Below are positions 46,839-58,800 of a stretch of DNA of 64,000 bases, in pieces; within the stretch, counting starts at the first letter, position 1, and each line of letters opens with the position of its first letter. The position numbers and the translations under genes are program-made. This DNA is from Vanilla planifolia (Eukaryota; Streptophyta; Magnoliopsida; Asparagales; Orchidaceae). The DNA is taken from positions 533,771 through 597,770 of the forward strand of contig JAIUJO010000189.1 of assembly GCA_023846275.1 (NCBI GenBank), given 5' to 3'. The notes below the pieces were generated by a model. The model searched no databases, was not told the DNA's origin, and was given only the letters and a program-made list of their open reading frames with translations.

Positions 46839-48704
46839 AGCTTTATTATATATTTACTTAATATGAGAAGAATACTTCATTATTATTTGTGATTATTTAT
46901 GTAGGTAATTTACTATAATTTGAATCAAGGGGATTGAGATGAAACAAATGTGGTTGTACTCCTCTACATGAGCTTTAACTATTTAAATATTATTTTTAAT
47001 AATTTTAAATATTATTTTCTAATTGTTTGGCATGCACTCAGAAACATTTTGATTCATACCTAATTTGATGATTCAGGATATTATATTCATTTATCTTTGT
47101 GCCCTGGAAAACAACTTTCACATATAATTTATCGTATTTCTTTTAATTTTTTAATTGATTTAGATATATTACTATGTAAATCTTTATTGCTTTGCATGTG
47201 ATTTTTGCATCGCTTTAATCTAGTTATATTACATCAACTGAATTTACCTCACTTATGCTTTAATAAATATTTACTTAATTTTTAAATAATAATATTTTGG
47301 TATACATTTATATATTAATAATAGTAAAGGACTATTTTAATATTAAAACATATGCAAATGATAACATGTTATGCTAATGCTCATATCATGATGACATTAC
47401 ATAATGATAGATTGGAGTTTAGTAAAGCAACTCTCTTATATCATAATTAATTAGTTAACTTATCTAATGGTTTTGAGATATCGCTTCCTTGGACACTCCT
47501 TTTCCTTTATCTTCTCTTCTCATTTTTTTATACAATTCATATTATATTTTGTCGTCACTACCACTTTTTATAAAAAAGCTCTTATAAAAACTATTTCAAA
47601 TAATCTTTAAACAAGATTGTATACTTTAACATTCTTAGTTTATATCATATCGTATGATCTCTATAACACATCATATGATCCAAGGCATACATAGGCCAAA
47701 TTATCGATTATATGGGAAACCTCTATTAGACCTTCTTCTAAACCCATCATATTCATCTAATCAGCTCAAAATACTTATATGATGTTAACAATCACTTGTC
47801 AATGAAAAGATTAAATAAGGTAATTGTTGTTATGTCTTTCCTAAATCAATTGTATTTATCTTGTTAATTTAGAGCACTAGAACAATGATCAACTAACTGA
47901 GCCATTTACATAAAGCCAAAGCCCCATCATTGGTCATGTTTTACGAATTGTACCAAATGATTTGGTTGGTTGTTTGGTTGAATCATAACAACTAAAAGAA
48001 TAACAAACTAAACAATAAATCGAATTAAATCACACAAGATCCACTTTCGAAACACCCCAAATAACAAATATATAATTTATGAAGATGAACTAAATTAGGA
48101 ACATACCTTAAGTTGTGACTCTAGTAAAGTGAGGTAAAAAATTTTGTTTCTTCATTTTGCTTTTTTTTTTTCTTTTTCTCTATGTTTTCTTTGAATTCCT
48201 AAAAGATCTCAAGCCAAATCTCCTTTAACACGCTCTCTAAGCTCTTTCTCTTCATGCTTCATTTATGCACGACTAAACTTTGCCAAAATGCTCGAGACAA
48301 CAGTGCGCATCCTAATATTTAATAAGAGGATTATTTTCTTATTTATTCTAAATTTATATTTTTTTTATATTTTTTTAAAAATTTAAATATTTATACAAAT
48401 TTTAAATAGTTTTTGAAAAATATAAACCATAGACATATAGATTTCTCAATTTGAAACCTTCATGATAATATACTCAGATTTTCTATTCTACCATTACTAT
48501 ATTGGCATGCTTTTTAAAAAGCTTATTCATCAAATAAATTCTCAAGTTTCAAATATGACATACACAAACTAAATAATTTAAACTTTTTTAGAAGGAATTT
48601 TTAAGTTAATAAAAAAGACTATTACATATGCACTTTGTTATCAAAAAGAGTGATTATATAAGATTTGGTCATAACTCTTAATTAGTTGTAAAGAAGAAAA
48701 GAAA
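46839..48704 (+). repeat. Candidate 3' LTR of old Gypsy host element
   Basis: Partner of 24587-26379. It may extend further right, since the left copy could be truncated where similarity stops. It carries about 65 bp (48185-48250) absent from the left copy, bounded by TTTCTCT-like words in both flanks, as in a short-homology deletion. Confidence 0.6.
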
Positions 48705-50100
48705 ATGAATTAAAGGATCACTATGGGAAAAAATCTAATTAAAAGAAACAAGGTAAGTTTTTCCATGATTAACAATTGATTTTGAAGAGATCTAGTTAAG
48801 ATCTAAGCTAAAAGTATAAGTATTTTCATGCAAGCTATAAATGTTTCCTTTTTTCTTGCTATGGAGTCATGTATGAAAGATTTGTAAAGAGAACTAAGCC
48901 TTATGTGCATGAAATCATAACTGAAGAAGGGAATTTGACGATTTAAAGAAAATACAAGAAATAAACAATGTCTTCATTATATATTCAATGGGGTCATCCA
49001 ATAAACCAACAAAATATTGAATGATCTAATGAAAAATATCAAAATTCTAATAATTTTTCAACATTTGTATTGTGAGATTTTATCGAATGCTCGATAGAAA
49101 ATCTAATAATCTTTCAATGAGCATTTAATGATCTTACATGCGGATTTAATAGTATGACTTGGACATATGAGGAGTTAACACAAGTCAAATAGAGAAGTTG
49201 GAAAAATCTATCATCCATTAGACATACATTGAACAATTAAATGAATTAAATCAAATGATCTAATAGGTTGTAGATGATCCAATCAATCAAGTAGACTTTA
49301 ATATGGTGGATCTATTAGGACTCAAATTATTGAATTATTTGTAATAATATAATATTTTAATAGTATTAGTATTATTTAATAAATTTTTATTATGGTTAAT
49401 CTCATTATCTACAATATAAATTAATTAAGTGCATTAATGAGATGGTGATATAGAGATTAAAGAGAAAGGAGATACTTTATTTTCATTAAAAGTCGAAAAC
49501 CATATTAAAAAATAATTTTATAAAGTTTATAACTTTTAGTGATTTATTACTAATTTATAAAACATTATAAATTTTTAGAAGATGGGATACAAGTCCTACG
49601 GAGGAAGAAGAAGAATATTAAATAAGGAAGATCAAATTTTTAAGAATTTATTATTGTGATATCATAAAAGTTTGAATTAAATTGGTCACAAAACAAAAGA
49701 TTAAAATTATAGAAAAATATTACTTTAAATATTTTTGGGAGAAAAATATTAAAAAAATGATGATCTTAAAAAAATAAACTAATATAAAAGATGATACATT
49801 TTTTAGAAAAGAAATTCTTTTTTATGAAAAAAGTTATTTAAATATTAAAAAATATTATAAAATATTAGAACAAATTATGTGTAGTATAGTTTATGAGTTT
49901 TACAATTTGTTAAAAAAATTTGGACATCATTTGTATCAAAAGATTTAAGAAAACTAGATTATGTTTAAAATTTTGATTAAAATATAGTATTTTCCCATTT
50001 CTAAAAATCCAATTTATTCTAAAATTAATTAGTGTTCAAATAGTCGTGAAATAGCCACTAGTGGCTATGAATATGTTAAGAAACTTTAAAGAAATGTTGA
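48705..50100. other. AT-rich spacer, no gene recognised
   Basis: No coding or repeated sequence recognised. Confidence 0.5.
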
Positions 50101-50306
50101 GTATAATATAATCTTCATTTTGTTGAAGTTTAGTGTATTTAAGTGGAGTAAATGGACTATTTTGTAAATTTAGAAAATCATAGACATAAAATGATTTTGA
50201 TGGCAAATGGTCCAAATTAAAACTTCAAAATATGAGATTTTATTGTGAAAGTAAGTTTTAAACATTGCAATGAAGAATTAAAAAGCATTGTTTTCTATTA
50301 TGTGAG
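50101..50306 (+). repeat. Duplicated ~205-bp segment, copy 1
   Basis: Matches 52521-52721 through blocks AAATCATAGACATAAAATGA, TTTTGATGG, TGGTCCAAATTAAAA and ATTGTTTTCTATTATGT. No coding content. Confidence 0.85.
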
Positions 50307-51217
50307 ACTTTAAGCAAACTGTGTCGACAAACTATTGTGAAATACAAAAAATTGTGGCTTTTCCCAATTGCGTAATTTGGCATGTGGAGCCAACGTGGGA
50401 AGGAGGTGACAACATTAAATTTCAAGTTAGGTGACTATGAATTTTTTTGTACATATTCTTAGTGGTTTAGGAAAATATAAATTAGTAGCCTTTAACATCT
50501 AAACTAGATTAAATTATAAATATATATTTTGGCAACTTTAACATTTGGATGTAGATGTTAAGTTATATACTATATATTGCTCTGGTATTTAATTTCTTGC
50601 ATATTTTTTTGTATGACGTGACATGTTTGGCATGCAAAAATATTCATTTAAGCATTGTCATATAAGATGGGGAAATTTTCATAATAATTTAAATAACAAT
50701 TTTAGTAAAAAATTTTAAAAGTATAAAGATAATTATAAGAAAAAGTTTAATAACGTCATTAGAAAAATGGATGAGATTTCTATGTTAATAATCTATGCAT
50801 TTTTCATATCAAATTGACTACAAATGATTTTAGACAAAATTTAATATAAATTACTTATTCAACTCTTCATTTCTTTTTTTACTTTGATTTTTTTAATCTA
50901 ATTTGATATTTTACATAATATATCTTTCTAAAACACTTACTAAAATCCAAATCATATTGTTAAATTCTTAACAATATTTCAAGTATAATCAAAAATATTT
51001 TTAAAAAGTTGAACTGATATTAAAAGTTATGATGTTACATCAACTTAACTTTATACGAAAGGAATCTCCTTAAGAGATCAAAGTCCTTGTGATGTACTAT
51101 TGACATCTCAAAGTATAATATATAGCACTTAATTTCTTTTTAAGTCCAAGAAATAGATTTAAAAAATATTATCTGATTTGAGGTATTATAGAATTTTGAC
51201 AGGTCTTGATTAACATC
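50307..51217. other. AT-rich spacer, no gene recognised
   Basis: No gene or repeated sequence seen. Confidence 0.5.
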
Positions 51218-52513
51218 AGCAATTATAACCACTTGGATTTCTTCATCTTTCTGTATTTATAGAGTTCAAATTTGAGCTCTAAATCACTCCCAACTACTCA
51301 AAAATAAACTAGCCATTTGGTAATGTACACATAGCAGTCACTGTTAGTTTGGACCTTGAACATGGACGTTTCTAAATGAATTTCGATTTTACCGTTCGAG
51401 ATCTATCCTGGCTGTTGGATTTAGGCGGCCTTAATCTAGGCCATTGGATCGAGCGTAGTTTCCCCTAAATGTATTAGGATATGCAGTCCAAACTATTTGT
51501 GTTGAAATGTTTGCTGTAGTGGTTTCTGATGATCTTGTAAATCTGCTCAAGTTCGATTCCCTTGCTTGACATTATGCTGTTTAATTGCATCATTTTACCT
51601 TGATTAACCTAAGCCATCAGATCGCACCTGCTCTTCTGTGTTCTTTGAAGAACAGATGGCAATTTAGTCCCTTTTCGTACAAAATATGTTGCCATTGAGC
51701 TCTATAAGGTTTCCGGCTCGCATATCTCCCCAATTGTTTGGGGTTGGCTACCCCCTCCTCGACCAAGGTTTAATTACTTGGTCCTGGTTGACATGAAGTC
51801 GCATTGTTTCGTTCAGTTTCCCTTCGGGCTGATTACGCACTATTTTGTTCAGCTTTCCCTGTGGCCTTAGTCCTCCTTTGGGCTTCGCTCGCCCCTTCGA
51901 GTCCATCGAATAAATTTTTGTTTGATTTTTTTTAATCCCTAAAGGCTGGACGGGCCAGCTGTAGGGTCGGGTAGACCCGCCCAGTGCTACAGTGAAAAAC
52001 CCTGAAGCTAAAGTGGTTTTATAGTGTTTTGTGAGAATTTTTGTTCTAAAACTTTGAATATAAGTGTACCGAAATTATTTTATATTATGATAGTATTACA
52101 AGTGTGCTAAATGACTATGGAAAAAAATTCATAAAAAATAATTCTTAAGTAATTTCAAAAAAATCAAATGCCAATGTCTATACTTTTCATCAATAATGCT
52201 TGGCCCAAAAATCAAAATTCAATAATTATTAGGCTTATAACATTTTTAAATATTAATACTATTAGTGTGCCACATCATCTCAAAATTTGGATATATCAAA
52301 TTCAAGAACAATAAGAAAAATTCAAGTATAAAAGTTTTAGTGTATGTCTTCAATTTCCTTGAAGCTTGCCATGACTCAAGGAGCCTTGAGGACTACTATT
52401 TTAGAATTTAAATTCATGACTTGACTTTATTTAATATTAAAAATTTCACTTAAAGTAAGACCATATGAGATATAAATATTTATGCTTGAGTCATCAAACA
52501 CAAGAGTGTAACA
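51218..52513 (-). repeat. LTR copy B, 5'-trimmed
   Basis: Begins at AGCAATTATAACC, equivalent to position 53627 in copy C, so it lacks about 620 bp of that LTR end. It ends CACAAGAGTGTAACA, giving the CA terminus of the family. Contains the hairpin GGGGTTGGCTACCCC at 51740-51754. Same orientation as A and C. Confidence 0.8.
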
Positions 52514-52520
52514 AAATATA

Positions 52521-52721
52521 GTATAATTTTCATTTAGTTGATGTTTAGTTTATTTAGGTGGAGTAAATGTACAATTTTGTCGATTTAGAAAATCATAGAC
52601 ATAAAATGATTTTGATGGAAAATTGTCCAAATTAAAAGTTTAAAATATGAGATATTATTGTGAAATTAAGTTTTAAAAATTGCAACAAATAATTAAAAAG
52701 TATTGTTTTCTATTATGTAAG
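52521..52721 (+). repeat. Duplicated ~205-bp segment, copy 2
   Basis: Partner of 50101-50306; it begins just eight bases after LTR B ends. Confidence 0.85.
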
Positions 52722-53004
52722 TAAATTAAGATTACTAAATATTAGCTATTATATAATCATATATGTTATAGAAATCTATTAGATATGAGTCATTAGTAAG
52801 TATTCTTTTCTATTATTATTTTTATTCCTAAGTTCTAAAACTCTAAATAAATAAAATCAACACATATATTATTCTATAGGATTTAAGTAAAATTAATTGT
52901 TATTGTGTGCTCACATATATTTTCCAAAAGATGTAGAATTAGTCACTTAATTATTTTTTGATTACCCTTATGCAAAACATAGATGTCCCTATAGACTAAG
53001 AAAT

Positions 53005-54915
53005 TGAAGTTCTTTGTGCTTAAAGTAAACCCACCAGAGGGGGTGAATTGTAGTAAATAAAGTTTTGAGATTTTCTTTCAATTTTTGGTTTAAATTAAAA
53101 CTTAAATCTTTTAAGCTAGAACGAGAAAGAGAAGTAAAATAGTACACAATATTTTTAAGGTAATCCAACTCAAAATTGAGTTTACATCCACCCCCAACTG
53201 GTGTTGGGAAAAAGCCACTAAAATTCACCAAATTACAAGCAAGGTTTTTCGTACTGCTCACCTCAAAAGTGCTTGGGATTTTACCTGCGACTAATCCCGA
53301 ACCTACTTAAATTTTTTTTTCGAGCTCAAGTCAAACCCGAGGCTTTTGCACAATTGTCGGGATGCCGTTACCACAAAGAAACAAATACAAAAATTGGCAA
53401 CAAATTATAAACTTAGAACAATTTAAAGAAGCATGAGGCACGCTCAATACAATAAAAATTTGAAAGAAAAATCGAAAAGAGGGAGGAATAGAAATTGAAA
53501 ATAGTGGAAGAAAAACCTCCAATTTCGGGTTCCTTCTTACATCTTTAACTTTGTGAATTTGGAAGCACCATATGCACTTAAAATTTCTCGAAGTTGTGAT
53601 TTGAAAGCTTTGAGAACTTAGCAATTGTAACCATATGGAGTTCTTTATTCTTCCTTATTTATGGAGCACAATTTAAGCTCTAAATCCACTCCAAACGGCT
53701 CTAAAATGAACTAGCCGTTAGGGTAACGAACGCAAAGCAGTCACCGTTCAATTTGGAGCTTGAAATGGATGTTTCCAATTGCATCGTAACTTTACCATTC
53801 AAGATCAATCCTTGCCGTTGGATTTAGGTGGCATTGATCTAGGCCATTGGATCAAGCGTAGGTGGTCCTGCATGTATTATTATAATGTGTCCAAAAATTA
53901 ATTGAATTAAAACGTTTACCGCATTGCTTATGCCTCTTGACGTACGTAGATCTGCTTAGGTTCGATTCTCCTATACTTCCTATATTTTACCTTGATTAAT
54001 CTCAGCCGTCAGATCTCGCTTGCTCGTGCACCATCATTAACATTTGGATTGGGACTTGAGTCTCACATTGCCCAACTAATTTTACCATTGTGCTCCATAA
54101 GGAATTTGGTTCGTATGGCTCTCGAGCCATTTGGGGTTGGCTCTCTTTTCCTCGCTCCAGACACTTGGTCTCGGTTGACTTGATCTCGCACTGTTCTGTT
54201 CAGCTTTTCCTGTGGATTGATTTCGCCATGTTTCATTCAGTGTTCCCAGCAGCCTTCTTCTTTCACCTTCGGGCAACGCTAGCCCGTTCCGAGTCAATCT
54301 AACAATTTTTATTTTATTATATTTTTTTTAAAAGACTCCTAAATTCCTGGACAGACCAATGGTCAGGTCGGGTCGTCCCTCCCAATGCTACAATGAAAAA
54401 TCCCGAGACTAACATTGTTTTATAGTGTTTTGTGAGAATTTTTGTGCCAAAATATTTTATATAAGCATACAAAATTAGTTTTATATTATGATAGTGTTAC
54501 AAGTTTCCTAAGTGACTATGAAAAGAAATTCATGAAAAATAATTCCTAAATAATTTTAAAAAATAAAATACCAATGTCTACACTTTTTATCAATAATGCT
54601 TGGACCAAAACTCAAAATTCAGCAATTATTAAATTTATAACATTTTCAATTATTAACATTACTAGTGTGCCACATCATCTCAAAATTTGGACATATCAAA
54701 TTCAAGAAAATAAAGAGAAATTCAAGTATAAAAATTTTAGTGCATGTCTTCAATTTCTTTGAAGCTTGGCATCACTCCAAAAGCCTTCAAGACCACTATT
54801 TTAGACATTTAAAGATCATGGCTTGACTTAAATGAATATTAGTAATTTCACTTAAAGTAAGCCCATATGAGATATAAACATTTATGCTTGACTCATCAAA
54901 CACAAGGGTGTAATA
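53005..54915 (-). mobile_element. LTR copy C, solo LTR
   Basis: Starts TGAAGTTCTTTGTGC, ends CACAAGGGTGTAATA (family end GTGTAACA, one change). About 1.91 kb, full length. Flanks are GAAAT on the left and GAAAA on the right, a 4/5 match. No primer site or gag adjoins it, so it is a solo LTR left by LTR-LTR recombination. Short open frames within are chance. Confidence 0.8.
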
Positions 54916-55866
54916 GAAAATTAGAGAACATTGACACTTAAAAAGGTATTCTTCATAGTAGAAAAATCATCATTACATGAGATTTTATTTATTGTAGTAT
55001 AAAAATTATGCTCAAATTAGGCTAAAGGGTAGTGTAACTTTTCATTCTATCACTAAGAGAACAATGGAAAAAGAACAATGATGAATGGACCATCACTATC
55101 ATAGACAAGTATGGTCAATGAAATAGACCATGATGTCATAATTCATCTCAATTCAAATATTAATATAATGCTTTTTTACATATTTGTTATCCTATATATT
55201 AATTTATTAAAAATTTACTCCAAAATAACAAGACAAAATCCTAATATCATATTAAAAAATAATATTAAATTAAAGATAAAATTTATCTAGACTAATAACA
55301 AAATTTTAAAAAATTGTTTCTATTTTTCTCAATCTCTAATAATTAAAAATATATATATTTATTTAGATAAAACTCTTTTTTAATATCCTTTTTTCAAAGC
55401 TTTATTTTGTAATCTCTCATTTTCAAATTTAAGCAAAAAAATTAATACTATCATTTTTTTCGTTTAGTTCGGTTTTTAAATATTATTTCTGTTTGTTTTC
55501 TTTTTTGCTGAATAATATTTATTTGAAAGAAAGTACATATAGCAGCTTTGTTCTTTGTGTAATTATTAACAGGGCATGTTTGGGTCATTTCGGAATCCCT
55601 GGAATGCTCGTTTCAACAAATTACAAATCTGGAAGCTCACACCTTTGCTTGTGTACAGAAGGGAAGAGCAAGAGTATCATCGTTCTCGAGACCAAACAAT
55701 TCCTCAGAAAGATAAAGAAAAGCTTTTTTTCTTTTCCTTCGGATTGTAATTTGTTCGTCCGATGCCTTCTGTCTTCTGTTCCTCATCCAACCGCTGCACC
55801 TCATCAATGTTCCACTTCAGCCCTACCCCTACGTAGCTCCGTTGGATCGTTTTTCTCTCTTTGACG
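54916..55866. other. Upstream region of kinesin pseudogene
   Basis: AT-rich to about 55540, then richer in GC up to the ATG at 55867. This could include the old promoter and 5' UTR of the kinesin copy. No repeat or other gene recognised. Confidence 0.5.
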
Positions 55867-58800
55867 ATGAACACGAGCAACCAGAACAAACCCCCACTCA
55901 CTGCTTGGAATAATGTTTCTTAAAGCCGCTCAAATGTAAGGTTTACTTCTCACCACATTTTGTTTCAATCTGTTCTATGGCTAGTGTTCTCCTTGGCTTG
56001 GAATTCTTACGTGTAGATTGATTTGCAAAAGAGCAGGAACTTGGACGAATCGCAGTTAAATAGGCAGCAGAAGATTGGAGGAGGGAATATGGTAGGAAAG
56101 GGAAACTCCGCACGTTGTCGCCTACCTCTATCGAGTATGAATACAATATCTGGGGATAATGGAGGTGTTCCCAATACTGCCAGCTCTAATAGAGATTATG
56201 ATGGTGCCGGGGTTGTGCTTAACTCAAGGGAGGATGTAGCGAAGTTACTGTTTGAGAAATCAAAGCTTAGAAGCAAAGCAGATGTCTAGGCAACTAGGCT
56301 TCCTAATTTTTATATTATTATAACAATCTGTCTACTTTTTTTCTTGAGTAATTATGTTTATTCTAATTTTTATAGTTTTAATTTTTCTATGAGAAATTTC
56401 ATCAAGAGGCTAAAGTCCTGCATTAGTTGGTACATTGATCTGGAAGATTGTTATCTTGCGATACAAGATGAGCTCATTAGTTTGCTGGAGTCAGAAAAGA
56501 GCAAGCATTCTAAAATTAGTGAATGTTTTCAATTTACATTTTCACGTGATGATGAATTTTTTTACTATTAAACTTTGGAAAATTTCATTTCTCTTTAGAA
56601 TCCCAAATGAATTCCAAAATAAAAGAGTTTACTTCACTGACTGAGGAATACTAGACAATGAAGGTGTCCTTAGAGAAACATCGTAAGAGGGAGTAGTCCA
56701 ACAAATTGGTACCTTCTAAAAATTAAATATAGTTTCTTTATTGACTTATATCTAACGACAATATTCGTGAAACATATCAGGTTGCCATTAAAGCTCAGGA
56801 AAAAGAAGCTGAAGCAAGGGTTGCTTCTGAAAATTTACATTATGGTCTCTTGGAAGACCTTGAGAAAGCTACACAAGAAATAAATCATCTTAATAGTCAG
56901 GTAAAGCAACATGCATTGTTGAACATAATTGAAAGAAATATTTATATTTTTTTTTTTTTGATATAATCTGTATTTTGTTACTACATAGATAAAAATGATT
57001 CAAGGGACAAACAAACTACTGCAAGAGTACAACAATAGCTTGCAATAGTATAACTTTCAGCTACAGGATAATGTTATCAAGAATGGTGATACTATATCAA
57101 AGTTGTAGAAGGAGAAAAATGCATTAGTGGAGACTTTACTAGATTAATGGATCAGGCTAGCTTGCTTAGAAATAAACTTGAGAATATGAGGGTGAGATTA
57201 TCAATTTAAATTGAGTTTACTATCATATAAATGCACTCCACCAAATTAAAAAAGAAAACCTTTTCCTTATGTAATTTTGCCTCAATTATTTTCATTCTAA
57301 CTTTGTGTTTTCGTTAAAAATTTTGTATGCTACCACTCTTAATTTATATACTAAGAAATAGAGTTCAGTGGTTGTGCTATCATAGATTAAATCAATTTAT
57401 CAATTGCTTAATTTGTCTTCTAACAAATGCCTTTTAATCAACAGCCTTTTTCTAGTCTAGTAATTTACCATAGAACATGGTTGAAATTTTTGTAGTAACA
57501 ATGTTGTTGAAAGCTAGCTAGTTTTTGAAGAGTTGAGACATGCACAAAAGTTGAATTGTAATTTTTTTCATTTTTTTCAAAAATTTACAAAGTTAAAAAA
57601 AGCCTTATTTGAAAATTCTATTTTTTAAAAAGTGTGTGCACTTATAGTATAGCAAACAAAAAATAAGGATGAAGTAATGAATAGAAATTTTTAAGTGATT
57701 TGGACAATTATTGTTTATATTTACTCATAATCATAAAAGATCAAACTTACTCCATTATAGTTTTTTGTAAAAGTAGGTAGAAAAAATTCATAACAATCCA
57801 TAGAAGAGTTATATACTATGGTTGATTATACAACTCAAAGGGTGTACAATAGATAAAAAGATCCCATACTTGACCCAAACGTAGTCATAATAGAAGAATG
57901 AATGCAATAAATATAGAATATATAATAGAAAATTTATATTTATAATAAAGTGAAAACCTTAGCAACAACTTGGCATTCTGAATCAAAGATCAATATTGCA
58001 AAAGTTCTTCTCCAAAAACCCTAATGACAATGAGTTTTTTTCTTGTAATACACTTGATGTTGGATGCAAATGCCATTATTTTGCATATTTCGTTCGTTTG
58101 CATGTTATGTTTTTCCATTTCAAACAAACATTGACAACCTTTGAAGTTGTGAGTGACTTTACTTACGAGCTTATTATGATCTCTATAGTAGTCACAATGC
58201 CATAGAAGTTCTATGAATTAGCAACAATAAAAGCAATGTGAGTGGTAAAAAGATTTAGATATTTCTCTAACAAGGTACCTTTTGATATCTTTGGTTTTTT
58301 TTTGTCATTGATTATTTCTTAGATTTGCTCTTTTCCTCTTGCAAATAGAACGATGATCCCTATAACTTGGGCTTACATGTGCTTGCTCTTCTAATGTGAG
58401 TGCTTGGGCATAAGGCTAGTAGGGATGTTGACATGCTACTTCTTTTCCTTATTAGTTGCCCAATGTTAAAATGCAAAGAAACATGATGAGTTGTTATTGA
58501 CAATTCTTAGCCATGCCACTTGTTAATGCTTCCAAAGTAGCCCTTCTTCTAGAAACCTTGTTAATAAATTATGCTTGGTGACTTTCAACAATTGTGAATC
58601 TAATAATAGTGTTGTCATTATCATTAGAATCAATTATCAATGATCTGCTTGTGAGGTTTTCTAGTCTTAAACCCTCGTCAATAGGCATTTTTTCAAATGA
58701 TAACAATAGAAGTGAAGGTGTACTAATGGTGAGCAAAGAAAGAAGGAGAAAGAGAAGGATAAGAGGGTTTTTACCACGAGAAGGTTGAATTTCCCAAGAA

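Noticed and set aside
55493-55864. 123-codon frame upstream of the kinesin relic
   Set aside because: No recognisable motif and it ends just before the kinesin start; more likely former 5' UTR or promoter than a gene.
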